DNA of 64,000 bases from Candidatus Hamiltonella defensa 5AT (Acyrthosiphon pisum) (GTDB lineage: Bacteria > Pseudomonadota > Gammaproteobacteria > Enterobacterales > Enterobacteriaceae), in assembly GCF_000021705.1 (NCBI RefSeq), contig NC_012751.1:1-64000 (forward strand). The letters run 5' to 3'. Below are positions 34,901 through 43,723 of the stretch, piece by piece. The notes under the pieces are model-generated. The model worked only from the letters and a program-made list of their open reading frames with translations, was not told the DNA's origin and ran no database searches. The position numbers were made by a program, and so were the translations under genes. Each line of letters begins with the position of its first letter. The first letter of the stretch is position 1.

Positions 34901-35557
34901 GCTTTGAATGCTTTCGTCTTCAGAAGGCGGGTTACGTAATTGTGGCGCTTCTCCTTCTAAGTAAGGGGAAATTTCTTTAAGTAATGCTTGAGGGCTAGCC
35001 CATTCTTGACTGATTGCTACCGCTTCTTCAAATGATAATAAATAACAGGAGCGCCGCCAAAAATCAGCGCAAGTCTGGCGAATAAGCTTGTCTTCATTTT
35101 GAATGAATGTTTGTTTAAAAAGAACACCAGATTCAAATGCATTGTTCAGTAAAGTTTTTTGGCAGAATCCATGAATTGTATAAATAGCAGCTTGATCCAT
35201 ATTGCGTTCTGCAAACAGTAGTATTGAGGCCGCCGCATTAAGATCTGTGATCTCTGCCAATAATTTTTGGTAAAAAGCATTTTGAGTCCCTTCATTAAGA
35301 CAAGCCATTCTTAAGTTATAGATCTCAGAGCGAATTCTGCCCCTGAGTTCTTCTGTTGCGGACTGGGTAAAGGTGACTACCAAAATCTCCTCGACTGTTA
35401 AACGACGTATGTAAGCATGATGACCGCCCAAACCCAGCAGTAAGCGCAAATAGAGTATGCCAATAGTGAAGGTTTTTCCCGTGCCTGCAGAAGCTTCAAT
35501 CAAACGTTCCCCAAAAAGCGGTAAAATCATCGGGTCAAGTGATTGAATTTTTTTCAT
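31943..35557 (-). CDS. recB: RecBCD subunit RecB, helicase-nuclease
   Basis: 1,204 residues from the ATG at 35557 (E. coli 1,180). Helicase motifs: Walker A EASAGTGKTFTIG, Walker B VIIDEFQDTDPQQYRIF, GDPKQAIYAFRGADIFTY, LLYVALTRS. The C-terminal nuclease has the complete metal site GFIDLVF and LLDYKSNWLG. An ATG four codons earlier (35569) is possible, but the inner ATG has a GGAG site at the right distance and aligns with E. coli. It overlaps the end of recC by 23 bases; in E. coli ptrA separates the two. Confidence 0.97.
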   Translation of the reverse strand: MKKIQSLDPMILPLFGERLIEASAGTGKTFTIGILYLRLLLGLGGHHAYIRRLTVEEILVVTFTQSATEELRGRIRSEIYNLRMACLNEGTQNAFYQKLLAEITDLNAAASILLFAERNMDQAAIYTIHGFCQKTLLNNAFESGVLFKQTFIQNEDKLIRQTCADFWRRSCYLLSFEEAVAISQEWASPQALLKEISPYLEGEAPQLRNPPSEDESIQSRHQKIIKQITELKLKWQTTVPDLKTLIDKSGVDKRTYNSRYLPIWLEKITQWAYQESGSYFLPKELNRFRQSILFEKTQKGHPPQHPLFSLIDFIFFQGLTLRDVVLTKAIKEIRLSLEKEKRRRGELSFDDLLKNLDTALKQKGGNLLSETIRKQYPIVIIDEFQDTDPQQYRIFHSIYAKKKDCGLLLIGDPKQAIYAFRGADIFTYIRARSQIAHQYTLETNWRSSPAIVKAVNQLFTQIETPFLFSQIPFVEAIASDKNRTYQLTIDKKIQPALHFWLQKGEGITVNQYKKCMSNQCAIEIRDWLTAGQQGRAQLMSDQGVRSVKAADIAVLVRTRTEAALVKKALNRLSIPSVYMSNRDSVFDTPEAKDLLWILQAVLAPEIEKFLRCAMATSLLGLNTNALQALQSDGQAWDALVDEFHDYRQHWQKKGVLPMLRKLIFQRRLAENLLKTQEGERRLTDLLHLSELLQQISEELDSEQALVRWLAQKITEFNAESEDQKLRLETDCDLIQIVTVHQSKGLQYSLVWLPFIGYFQHQPHDERAQKEVFYHEPEHCTAVLDFKATHENRALAEKERLSEDLRLLYVALTRSVYHCSIGIAPFIKGGRKKQRESDIHLSALGYLIQKGMAGDAQYLSEKLKELEGEHIAVSLANPSDFSLWQPTKEPLPELTARHFTRKMQDHWQVTSYSKLQDSSSLTHSTVNRLKTDHILMQELLPSLDTEVITDVMNDPLFSSENSLSPHTFPRGAIPGTFLHDLLERLDFSQSIEIEWLKMQLLQKGFDEKWLPMLHDWLTEILDTPLNDKRDLSLSKLTEKNKQVELQFHLPIDAMLESSNLDVLIKKHDPLSALCSTLSFPKVQGILTGFIDLVFFWQDQFYLLDYKSNWLGTSAKAYHRQSIEQAMAEHRYDLQYQLYTLALHRYLRHRIPNYQYERDFGGVIYLFLRGVDSQTLGQGIFHCCPSFQLIEGLDQLFKGEKGGATE

Positions 35558-38500
35558 TGAAAACTCCATTTTTAATGATGTTGTGATGTGCTATTGGCAA
35601 TAAATAGTTTTTTGCTTCCTGTAAAATACGGTCTACATGAGTGTCATTGATTGATCTGAAGAGGCGCTGTATGTAAGGGTCGTCTCCTTCTCCTCTAACC
35701 CCTGTTTTAGGATTACCTTGAAATACGGTTAATAAATGATCTTTTGCTTTTGCTTGCGTTTTTTCATCCCATAAAATGTGCCGATTTTTCAAATCGTAAC
35801 ATTTTGTTAACCATGCCCATCCACTGTGATTTAATAACAGTAGAGGTTGAATCATTCCTTTTTGATATCCCTCAATGAATAGGCTGAGATGTTGCTCTGC
35901 TTCGGATTGTGATAAAGCAGAAAATCGCCAGACTGACTCTTTTTTTCCATAAATACGGCTTTCACCTTTACCTCCTGATAAACAGTAAGCCAAATGTTCA
36001 ATCCAGAGTAACAAGCCATCAACTATGGTCAATGTACTAGGACGCCAACGTATTAATCCATCTGTTTGAGCATGTGCTATCCAGCCAGACAAGGTTCTCT
36101 CACCCAAAGTTGTATTGACTTCCAGGCGACAAAATTCTGTATGCCCGGTTTCTGTCTGAATTTTTTTCGCTATCAACCCCATTTCGTTTTTTTGCTGTTG
36201 CCAATAAATTTCACCAAAATGACCAAAAGGTAAACGCCCAGACGCTTGCATTCTTGCATACAGCTGATCAACATTTTTCTGTTCTATTAACGCATTTAAA
36301 AGCTCTGTATTAAATTGATAACGTGCTAAAGGAGCCAGGATAAAAGGTTCTTCATTCGATAACTCTTTTTGCTCTACCCTAAACTGTACGCCTAAGCGTA
36401 GTTGAAAGAAGGCTTTGATGGGATGTCGGTAAAAGTTGATTAATTCATCTAGAGTGATTTCTGAGAAAGGCTCTGAGACTAGGGGTTTAATAAAATCATC
36501 TTGAGGCTGTTTTTGCTCTTGGGTGTGTTTTTTTGCAGCCTCAAGCCATTCAATCGCATAACTCTGTTGTTCTGTTCCTTTAATAAAATTTTTGGCAGAA
36601 AAAGGCATTCGTGTATGACAAAAAAGGAGGTGCTGAATTACCCTGGCCATGCTTTCGTCAGAGTTGCGATTCTCATCTCCCGGCAAAACATAACTGTTTC
36701 CAATATATTCGAGCAATTCACTGACTAATACCGACGGGTAACGCTGACTATTATCTTGAATAGAACGCCCAATGTAGCTGATATACAGATATTGTTGAGC
36801 TGATAATAATGCTTCAAGGAAAAGATATCGATCGTCATCTCTACGGCTACGATCCCCTTTTTGTCTTTTTTTTGCCATCAGATCGAAACCCAGAGGAGGC
36901 AATATTCTTGGATAAATCCCTTCATTCATTCCTAGTAAACAGACGACTTTAAAAGGAATCGAACGCATCGGCATCAGAGTGCAAAAATTGATGGGGCCCG
37001 CTAAAAAACGCTGGCTGATGCGTTGATTCTCAAAACGAGTCACCAAGTCATGCCGTATTAAGCTGACAGGCACTGTATTGGCGTACTGGGCTGAGAGCCC
37101 GTACTGAATAATGTTTTGCCACTGTTGATCTATCAGAATGAAGATAGATTCTGTTTCAGCATTGGATTCAAAAAATGCGTAAAATAAATCTCTACAGAGA
37201 GGAAGCCATTCTGATAATAAGCGTGAGGTTTTTAATTTTTTGCGCCATATGCTTAGCATCATTAACAGTCGAGCCAACTTCCCTATTAATTCTGCCGCCA
37301 ACCCGGTGGATTCATCGTAGGGTAATACGCCTTCCCAATCGCCTGCTTGGCTGTCCATGGCATAACCTAAGAACATACGTTTTAAACCAAATTGCCAGGT
37401 ATGTTGACCTGTGATTGGCAAAGAGAGGTCCTGTACGTTTTCATTATCCAGCCCCCAACGTATGCCTGATCCTTCTACCCATTCACGTAATAGGGATAAC
37501 TCTTTTTCCTGGATCTCAAATTTTTGAGATAGCGCAGAAATTTCCAATAATCCCAATACTTGTTCAGAACTGAATCGACTTTGTGGTAAATCAAGCAATT
37601 TTATAAAAGTCTGTAAGACAGGATGAACCTGTGTCATTTTTCTGTCTGAAATAGCAAAAGGTAGATAGCGTTCTAAAGAAGCATTGCTAAATACGGCTTG
37701 TATATAGGGCGCATAATTATCGATGTCTGCGACCATCACAATGACATCTCTGGGAGTCAAAGCAGGATCCTCAGAAAATAAATTCAGAAGTTGATCCTGT
37801 AAGATTTCCACTTCTCTTTGTTGACTGTGACAAGAATGAACACCGATAGAGCGATCGTTGATATCCAGTAAACGTTTTTTGTTGTGATGAGAGTTTGATT
37901 CAGAAAAGTGACGGGTCGCCTGATTTTTGAACTCTAACATGTCATGTTGTAGCGCATGAAGTAAGTTATCTGGCTCAATGTCAACAAAAGCGTGAATTTC
38001 TTGGAGCCCTTCTATTTGAGATAATAAATAGAGATGGTCTCTGCCTAGTCGCCCCCAAGATGCAAGTAAGGGGTTGATTTGTTCTTCCTCAATATTGCGT
38101 AAATCACTGCTGGTATTTTTGATGTTTAATTTAGCCAGAATGTCATAGTTTTGAATATCGCCCCAAAAATAACGACAAGGGTTGTTAAACATGAAATGGA
38201 TATCCATGTGTCTACTTAATGCTTCTAAACCTTTTAAGTAAATGGGGGGTAAGGTAGAGATACCGAAAATAAAGACCCTTTTGGGTAAAAGATCAGAGTC
38301 AACATCATTTTTATTTAGGGCTTGGATAAATCTTTGATATAGGCGAGCACGATGCCATTCTGGTTGTTCAAGTTGCCGAGAGTAGCGTATTAATGAGACC
38401 CATAAAGCGGCCTGCCAATCTTGGTTTTTATTGAGGTCGTCAAATTTTTTGCCGTTTTCCCACCCGTCTAACCATTCTGAGCGATAAACCAGATATTGAT

Positions 38501-38906
38501 CAAACAGATCGGCAATCCGTATCGCCAATTGATGAATTTTTTGTTTATCTTCGTCGTCTTGTAGATAATGTTTTATGGATGCAAATATAGGATTTTGTAA
38601 TAAATCAGGCAGTAAACACATCAGTTTCCATGTCATGGCATCTTTGTTAAAAGGGCTTTCTTTTGGAATGTTTTTTAGAACTTTGGTGAACATATCCCAA
38701 ATAAAGGTCGCAGGAAGAGGAAACTGAATATTTGCTGAAATGCCTAAAGATTGTGCGAGTTGAATTTGTAACCACTGAGCCATCCCCGGGCTTTGTACCA
38801 ATATGATTTCTTTTTGAAAAGGATTTTTTAGAGGTTCTTTTTCTATCAATGTGCTTGTTAATGTTTTTAATAAATCCAGTTGATTGGAATGATAAGTGAT
38901 AAACAT
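35535..38906 (-). CDS. recC: RecBCD subunit RecC, Chi recognition
   Basis: 1,123 residues, matching E. coli RecC (1,122) in length. It begins with FITYHSNQLDLLKTL and contains the inactive-helicase fold (FIFGISTLPPIYL, VVCLLGMNEGIYPR) and the DDRYLFLEALLSAQQYLYISY block. RecC holds RecB and RecD and scans for Chi. The last dozen residues (KNGVFNEKNSIT) do not match E. coli and run into the recB start, as expected if a deletion of ptrA fused the gene ends. The four prepilin-like genes precede it, as in E. coli. Confidence 0.96.
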   Translation of the reverse strand: MFITYHSNQLDLLKTLTSTLIEKEPLKNPFQKEIILVQSPGMAQWLQIQLAQSLGISANIQFPLPATFIWDMFTKVLKNIPKESPFNKDAMTWKLMCLLPDLLQNPIFASIKHYLQDDEDKQKIHQLAIRIADLFDQYLVYRSEWLDGWENGKKFDDLNKNQDWQAALWVSLIRYSRQLEQPEWHRARLYQRFIQALNKNDVDSDLLPKRVFIFGISTLPPIYLKGLEALSRHMDIHFMFNNPCRYFWGDIQNYDILAKLNIKNTSSDLRNIEEEQINPLLASWGRLGRDHLYLLSQIEGLQEIHAFVDIEPDNLLHALQHDMLEFKNQATRHFSESNSHHNKKRLLDINDRSIGVHSCHSQQREVEILQDQLLNLFSEDPALTPRDVIVMVADIDNYAPYIQAVFSNASLERYLPFAISDRKMTQVHPVLQTFIKLLDLPQSRFSSEQVLGLLEISALSQKFEIQEKELSLLREWVEGSGIRWGLDNENVQDLSLPITGQHTWQFGLKRMFLGYAMDSQAGDWEGVLPYDESTGLAAELIGKLARLLMMLSIWRKKLKTSRLLSEWLPLCRDLFYAFFESNAETESIFILIDQQWQNIIQYGLSAQYANTVPVSLIRHDLVTRFENQRISQRFLAGPINFCTLMPMRSIPFKVVCLLGMNEGIYPRILPPLGFDLMAKKRQKGDRSRRDDDRYLFLEALLSAQQYLYISYIGRSIQDNSQRYPSVLVSELLEYIGNSYVLPGDENRNSDESMARVIQHLLFCHTRMPFSAKNFIKGTEQQSYAIEWLEAAKKHTQEQKQPQDDFIKPLVSEPFSEITLDELINFYRHPIKAFFQLRLGVQFRVEQKELSNEEPFILAPLARYQFNTELLNALIEQKNVDQLYARMQASGRLPFGHFGEIYWQQQKNEMGLIAKKIQTETGHTEFCRLEVNTTLGERTLSGWIAHAQTDGLIRWRPSTLTIVDGLLLWIEHLAYCLSGGKGESRIYGKKESVWRFSALSQSEAEQHLSLFIEGYQKGMIQPLLLLNHSGWAWLTKCYDLKNRHILWDEKTQAKAKDHLLTVFQGNPKTGVRGEGDDPYIQRLFRSINDTHVDRILQEAKNYLLPIAHHNIIKNGVFNEKNSIT

Positions 38907-38964
38907 TTTTTCTCCATTGAGAACGCTTTATTTGCTCTTAAGGTAAAGGATTGAATTTTCTCTA

Positions 38965-39333
38965 TCATTCACAAAACCAGCGATTTAAAGAAAATTTTTG
39001 ATTCTGTGGCGATGTTGCTTCAACATGAAAGTTGATGCAATTTGCATTAACTCTTCTTGGGATTTTTTCAAGTTTCCAACCTGATGTTGGGTTTGTTAAT
39101 TTTGAAAAAACAGGGTGGTGAGTCTCTGAAAAAATTTCGATATTTTGTTGAATAAGTGCACTTGCTTGTCTCATTTGCCATTGACGTTGAAATCCCTGTA
39201 GTAATTTTTGTTGATATTCTAACAATCCAAGCGCAGAGATAGAAAATAGCAGAGCTGCAATCAATGCCTCAAACACACTAAAACCTTTTTGAGAAGTTAA
39301 TAAATTGAATTGTAATTTTTTATTTTTTTTCAT
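38965..39333 (-). CDS. ppdC: Prepilin-like protein PpdC
   Basis: 122 residues (E. coli PpdC 107). The N-terminus has a type IV prepilin cleavage site and helix: QKG then FSVFEALIAALLFS, with the conserved Glu at +5. The remainder is short with late cysteines. Together with the three genes upstream and recC this is the E. coli ppdA-ppdB-ygdB-ppdC-recC order. Such minor pilins prime assembly of type IV or type II secretion filaments; which filament they serve here is unknown. Confidence 0.88.
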   Translation of the reverse strand: MKKNKKLQFNLLTSQKGFSVFEALIAALLFSISALGLLEYQQKLLQGFQRQWQMRQASALIQQNIEIFSETHHPVFSKLTNPTSGWKLEKIPRRVNANCINFHVEATSPQNQKFSLNRWFCE

Positions 39334-39374
39334 GCTCTCTTTTTGACGATCGTTATCTGCAGTTTTTTATCGGC

Positions 39375-39854
39375 TTAGTCCAGACAAAATTTTTCATTTT
39401 TTACAGGGCAAAAATCGAGCCATCCTCCTGTGACAGGGACTAATTTTTGCTCTGTGGTGTTAGGCATTTCGTTTGTTTGGGCACTTTGATAAAGGATGAT
39501 TTTTTCTGATCTGTTCCCCAATATACTTTCCCCTTTTATCAAAAAAATACCGATCTCTAACATCGGCTTAATGCAGGATTTTAATTGATTGATTTGTTCT
39601 GTTTCACAATACCAGCCTTGATGGCGTCTAGAGGTTCTCTGTGAAAGTGATCTTAATGGCCACTGTTTGCTTACTCCCCAACTGAGCGATGAGGCCGCCT
39701 GATTGTATGCTTTTAAATAAAAGCGCTCTTGGCCGCTGATGTTGAAGGCGCCTTCCAGTTCTCTTTGTAAAGCCGTCAATAATAATAGGCCCATGGTGAA
39801 AATGATGAGCACAGATATTAAGGTGCCAGTTCCTTTTTGATAAGGCCGTTTCAT
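39375..39854 (-). CDS. ygdB: Minor prepilin-like protein YgdB
   Basis: 159 residues (E. coli YgdB about 135). It has a single N-terminal helix (TLISVLIIFTMGLLLLTAL) and a tail ending WLDFCPVKNEKFCLD, close to the E. coli end. The +5 Glu typical of pilins is absent, as in E. coli YgdB and other X-type tip pseudopilins. Its start overlaps the ppdB stop by 4 bases (ATGA). Confidence 0.85.
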   Translation of the reverse strand: MKRPYQKGTGTLISVLIIFTMGLLLLTALQRELEGAFNISGQERFYLKAYNQAASSLSWGVSKQWPLRSLSQRTSRRHQGWYCETEQINQLKSCIKPMLEIGIFLIKGESILGNRSEKIILYQSAQTNEMPNTTEQKLVPVTGGWLDFCPVKNEKFCLD

Positions 39855-40468
39855 AAATTTTTATTGTTAATCACACTGTTAATCTGACGCTGAATGGGCG
39901 GTTTCTTTGTGTGATTATTGGCAAAGAAATCTGTTTTAAATAATGTGCCTAATCTCGATTTGGGAAGCTGAGTAATACTAAAATGCGTTATTTTTATTTC
40001 TTGCGGATCAGATATTTTTTCCCAACCATGACCAGAACAATGTAATTGCCCTCGTTGTATTTCTAAAACACCTTTACGTAGACGATAACCAAAATATTCA
40101 GACTCACGATGCTGTTCTCCTTCTAGTTTTCCATTTTTATTAAGGTCATAAGACAAGATAATGCATGAATTTTTCATTTCACCAGGATATTGGCCAATGC
40201 GCAGGATCATCCCTGGGCATTGGCCATTACAAAACCCAGCTCTTCTGAGATCTTTTTCAATCGAAAACATGAGTTGCCTCATCGCTTGATCAAGGCGAAA
40301 AGATTCTTGTAAAAATTTTGTTTGATATCTGAAGTGTGGATAAATTTTTGCACTGCTCAGTATAATGAAGCTTCCAAAGCTGAGCGCCAGAAGCAGTTCG
40401 ATCAGGGTAAACCCTTTTTTACTTGTTTGTTTTTCATTTAATGGCACCCCTTTTCTTCTTAACGACAT
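39851..40468 (-). CDS. ppdB: Prepilin-like protein PpdB
   Basis: 205 residues (E. coli PpdB 187). The prepilin signal is KKG then FTLIELLLALSFGSF, with +5 Glu. It is J-type in layout, with DKLRRAGFC-like RRAGFCNGQCPG after the stalk. Its start overlaps the ppdA end by 10 bases and its end overlaps ygdB, so the four genes are one operon. Confidence 0.88.
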   Translation of the reverse strand: MSLRRKGVPLNEKQTSKKGFTLIELLLALSFGSFIILSSAKIYPHFRYQTKFLQESFRLDQAMRQLMFSIEKDLRRAGFCNGQCPGMILRIGQYPGEMKNSCIILSYDLNKNGKLEGEQHRESEYFGYRLRKGVLEIQRGQLHCSGHGWEKISDPQEIKITHFSITQLPKSRLGTLFKTDFFANNHTKKPPIQRQINSVINNKNL

Positions 40469-40959
40469 AACGGAAGATCCGCTATTTTTTTATTTTGACT
40501 GCATAGTCTTATTCTGCCCTGTTTTGAAATAATGAGTCGAATGCACCCCTCTGAATTGGTCAGAGTAAAATGGCCTGGCTGTGCGGTATTACGTCGCCCA
40601 TAAAAAGCCATGTTTTTGAGTGGGAAATGAGACAGGGAAATATCCTTGTAATCGGGCTTGTAAATCGAATTTTTTGATTTTTCACACGCATTCAATTCCA
40701 TGTTTCCACTGCCAATACACCAAGTGCCAGAATGATAATAAACCCATAAAAAATCAGTTCGATTATACCAATAGGCATTTGCCTGAAGTTGATTTAAAAA
40801 AATAAGCAAAGAACGAGCCGTGATCAGTAAGCGTTCTTTTTGCTGGTGGCTGTACCAACTTCGTACACTCCAATTTGTTATGATTGAAATTAAAAAAATT
40901 GCAAATAAGAGCTCAACCAGGCTGATGCCTTTTTGCTTTTTTATAATAAAAGGTTTCAT
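40459..40959 (-). CDS. ppdA: Prepilin-like protein PpdA
   Basis: 166 residues from the ATG at 40959 (E. coli PpdA 156). The leader is short and basic (MKPFIIKKQKG), cleaved before ISLVELLFAIFLISI, with +5 Glu; the C-terminal part has an H-type minor pilin layout and paired cysteines. An ATG at 41025 would give a 22-residue extension in front of the leader, which is not normal. First gene of ppdA-ppdB-ygdB-ppdC-recC. The upstream gap 40960-41120 has a 7-bp hairpin (41091-41107) without a clear T run on the minus strand. Confidence 0.87.
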   Translation of the reverse strand: MKPFIIKKQKGISLVELLFAIFLISIITNWSVRSWYSHQQKERLLITARSLLIFLNQLQANAYWYNRTDFLWVYYHSGTWCIGSGNMELNACEKSKNSIYKPDYKDISLSHFPLKNMAFYGRRNTAQPGHFTLTNSEGCIRLIISKQGRIRLCSQNKKIADLPLCR

Positions 40960-41120
40960 GAAGCCAGTGTATTGGCCGGGGATTTGATTTCCAGCGTGGA
41001 TCAGCAAATTTTGGATCTGGTGCACAGAAATTTTTCATATTTTTCATTCATAAACCACAAGATGTGATCTGCTTCGCATTTTATATCAATAGCTGATTCA
41101 ATCAGCTGATGGTTTTTGAG

Positions 41121-42533
41121 TTAATCGGTTACCCAATTTGTATGAAAGACCGCCTGACCACTGTCATTACGTTTATAAGTGTGTGCCCCAAAATAATCTC
41201 TTTGAGCCTGAATTAAATTAGCTGGTAATAGTGCCGAGCGATAACTGTCGTAGTAAGTGATGGCCGCAGAAAAAGCGGGAACGGGAATACCATTTTGTAC
41301 CGCATAAGAGACGATATCACGCAATGCCTGCTGATAATGATCCGCAATTTTTTTGAAATATTCTGCAAGTAACAGATTGGAAATGTTTGGTTTTTGATGA
41401 TAAGCCTCTGTTATTTTTTGTAAAAATCGAGCGCGAATAATGCAGCCAGCACGAAAAATACTCGCAATGTCGCCGTAATTTAAGTTCCAGTCGTTTTTTT
41501 CAGAGGCTGTTTGTAGTTGTTGAAATCCTTGCGCATAAGAAACGATTTTTCCTAAATACAGAGCAGATCGTATTTTTTCAATAAATTCTGCTTTTTGCCC
41601 GTGAAATGGCTGAATTTTGGGCCCTGTTAGTACTTTAGCTGCCGCGATTCTTTGTGTTTTTAAAGAGGATAAATAACGCGCAAATACGGATTCTGTTATG
41701 AGACTTAAAGGAATTCCGAGATCTAAAGCACTTTGACTGGTCCATTTACCTGTGCCTTTGTTGGCGGCCTCATCTAGGATGAAGTCTATGAGATCATGGC
41801 CATGCTCATCTTTTTTGCAAAAAATATCTGCTGTTATTTCAATAAGATAACTGCTAAGTTCACCTTGATTCCATTGTTTAAAAATATCTGATAGCTCAAA
41901 ATTTTTGAGGTTTAAGCCTTGCTTTAACAAAGAATAAGCTTCAGCAATCAGTTGCATATCCCCGTATTCTATGCCGTTATGCACCATTTTTACATAATGA
42001 CCTGCACCATTTGGGCCGATGTACTTGACACAAGGTTCTCCTTCGGCTTTTGCGGCGATTTTTTTGAACATAGGAGCCATTAATTCATAAGCTTCTTTTT
42101 GCCCCCCTGGCATAATCGAGGGGCCTTTTAAAGCGCCTTCTTCACCTCCTGAGACGCCGACCCCCATGAAATAAAACCCTTGTTTTAATAATTCTTCACT
42201 TCTTCGAATAGTGTCCTGATAGTGACTGTTTCCTCCATCAATTAAAGTATCTCCTTGATTTAAATATGGCGTCAGTGCGCGAATGGTGTCGTCTGTTGCG
42301 GATCCTGATTGGACCATCAGCAGGATCCGGCGAGGTGTTGCCAGTGATTCCGCAAGCTCTTTTAAGCTGTAACAAGGGAGCAGATTTTTTTCTGGATTTT
42401 CTTCGATAACCTGGTCTGTTTTTTCATGAGAACGGTTAAAGATGGAGACAGAATAACCTTGGTTTTCAATATTAAGTGCCAGGTTACGGCCCATGACCGC
42501 CATACCTATGACACCTATCTGTTGCTTGCGCAT
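41121..42533 (-). CDS. gnd: 6-phosphogluconate dehydrogenase, decarboxylating
   Basis: 470 residues (E. coli 468). NADP-binding IGVIGMAVMGRNLALNIE; substrate block GVSGGEEGALKGPSIMPGG with GPNGAGHYVKMVHNGIEYGDMQ split across two stretches; C-terminal AAITYYDSYRS. It makes ribulose-5-phosphate and NADPH in the pentose phosphate pathway. The glycine loop usually reads GLAVMG or GVAVMG; here IGMAVMG, a mild change. Confidence 0.97.
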   Translation of the reverse strand: MRKQQIGVIGMAVMGRNLALNIENQGYSVSIFNRSHEKTDQVIEENPEKNLLPCYSLKELAESLATPRRILLMVQSGSATDDTIRALTPYLNQGDTLIDGGNSHYQDTIRRSEELLKQGFYFMGVGVSGGEEGALKGPSIMPGGQKEAYELMAPMFKKIAAKAEGEPCVKYIGPNGAGHYVKMVHNGIEYGDMQLIAEAYSLLKQGLNLKNFELSDIFKQWNQGELSSYLIEITADIFCKKDEHGHDLIDFILDEAANKGTGKWTSQSALDLGIPLSLITESVFARYLSSLKTQRIAAAKVLTGPKIQPFHGQKAEFIEKIRSALYLGKIVSYAQGFQQLQTASEKNDWNLNYGDIASIFRAGCIIRARFLQKITEAYHQKPNISNLLLAEYFKKIADHYQQALRDIVSYAVQNGIPVPAFSAAITYYDSYRSALLPANLIQAQRDYFGAHTYKRNDSGQAVFHTNWVTD

Positions 42534-42594
42534 ATGAATTCCTATTTTAAAAAACGTGGTTTTTATTGAATAAAAAAGAAGAAGAGTGAATGTT

Positions 42595-43488
42595 TTAAAA
42601 ATTTTGATTTTTTAACCAATTTAAAAATGCGGAGCCTTCTGTTTCATGACGCAGAGCGTACTCTACAAAAGCTTTCATATAACCTAGTTTGTCGCCGCAG
42701 TCATGCCATTTCCCAGTCATATGAAAGGCTTCCACAGGTTGTGTTTCTATTAACATATCAATGGCATCGGTAAGTTGAATTTCTCCCCCCGCCCCGGGCG
42801 AGGTTTTTTCCAGTAGGGGCCAAATGTCTGAGGATAAAACATAACGGCCTACCACGGCCAAATGAGAGGGGGTGTCTTTTGGTGAAGGTTTTTCTATCAT
42901 GGCTTTTATCAAAGCCGCCTGACCTGGAAAAACAATGACGTTCCCACAATCAGCTATACCGTATTTACAAACATCTTCTAGAGGAATAGGTGCGACCATA
43001 ATTTGACTTCGCGCTGTCTCTGCAAAGCGTTCCATCATGCAGGTGAGATTTTCTTTTAAGCAATCCACAGAAGGTGTCTCCAGGAGTACATCTGGTAGCA
43101 GGATGACAAAAGGGGCGTCCCCTATGATGGGGCGAGCACAGAGTATGGCATGTCCTAGTCCTTTAGCCTGTCCCTGTCGTATGTGCATGATGGTGACATC
43201 GGATGGGCAGATATTTTGCACTTCTTGTAATAATTGCCGTTTTACTCGAGCCTCTAAAACTGCTTCGAGTTCAAAAGAAGTATCAAAATGATTTTCTATC
43301 GCATTTTTTGATGAATGGGTGACCAGCACAATTTCTTTGACCCCCGCTAATACAGATTCATTCACAATGTATTGAATGATAGGCTTATCCACCACAGGTA
43401 ACATTTCTTTGGGAATCGCCTTGGTCGCAGGCAGCATGCGGGTCCCCAATCCTGCAACAGGGATAATCGCTTTTAATTTTTGAGGCAT
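42595..43488 (-). CDS. galU: UTP-glucose-1-phosphate uridylyltransferase
   Basis: 297 residues (E. coli 302). The nucleotide-binding start AVIPVAGLGTRMLPATKA IPKEML-type block, the QGQAKGLGHAILCA motif and the late GAGGEIQLTDAIDML are present. It makes UDP-glucose for lipopolysaccharide core and trehalose or other sugar use. It lies 61 bases upstream of gnd on the same strand and may be co-transcribed with it. Confidence 0.96.
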   Translation of the reverse strand: MPQKLKAIIPVAGLGTRMLPATKAIPKEMLPVVDKPIIQYIVNESVLAGVKEIVLVTHSSKNAIENHFDTSFELEAVLEARVKRQLLQEVQNICPSDVTIMHIRQGQAKGLGHAILCARPIIGDAPFVILLPDVLLETPSVDCLKENLTCMMERFAETARSQIMVAPIPLEDVCKYGIADCGNVIVFPGQAALIKAMIEKPSPKDTPSHLAVVGRYVLSSDIWPLLEKTSPGAGGEIQLTDAIDMLIETQPVEAFHMTGKWHDCGDKLGYMKAFVEYALRHETEGSAFLNWLKNQNF

Positions 43489-43723
43489 ATTGCAACCTTG
43501 TGATTCAAAGAAAGTGAAATGATCTTAAAGTATTTTTTATTTAGGGCTTATTGTGATGACATCTCTTGCAAAACGATAGCGATGGCAGCGGATTCAAGAC
43601 GTACAAAATTCAGCCACGGAATGGCCAGTAGAATGACATGAGGATGATGAGCGCCCTGGTTTATCAGAGAGCTGACAACGCAGAAGTTGCTGCTCTCAGT
43701 GATTGTTACAACAGGTACTATTT
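43489..43723. other. Unassigned spacer with a possible gene remnant
   Basis: The galU-asmA gap is less AT-rich than most gaps in the window. On the minus strand an open frame of about 58 codons ends at 43548 (HPHVILLAIPWLNFVRLES is part of it). It has no clear start and runs out of the asmA gene in another frame. I do not recognise a family. It may be the end of a decayed gene or noise. Confidence 0.35.

Noticed and set aside
40842..40849. Chi sites GCTGGTGG near recBCD (40842-40849 plus; also 47490-47497 and 49163-49170 minus)
   Set aside because: Three in 64 kb on both strands is near chance; no sign of enrichment or orientation bias.
41091..41107. 7-bp hairpin as gnd terminator
   Set aside because: The T run is on the wrong strand for gnd; only a weak hairpin remains.
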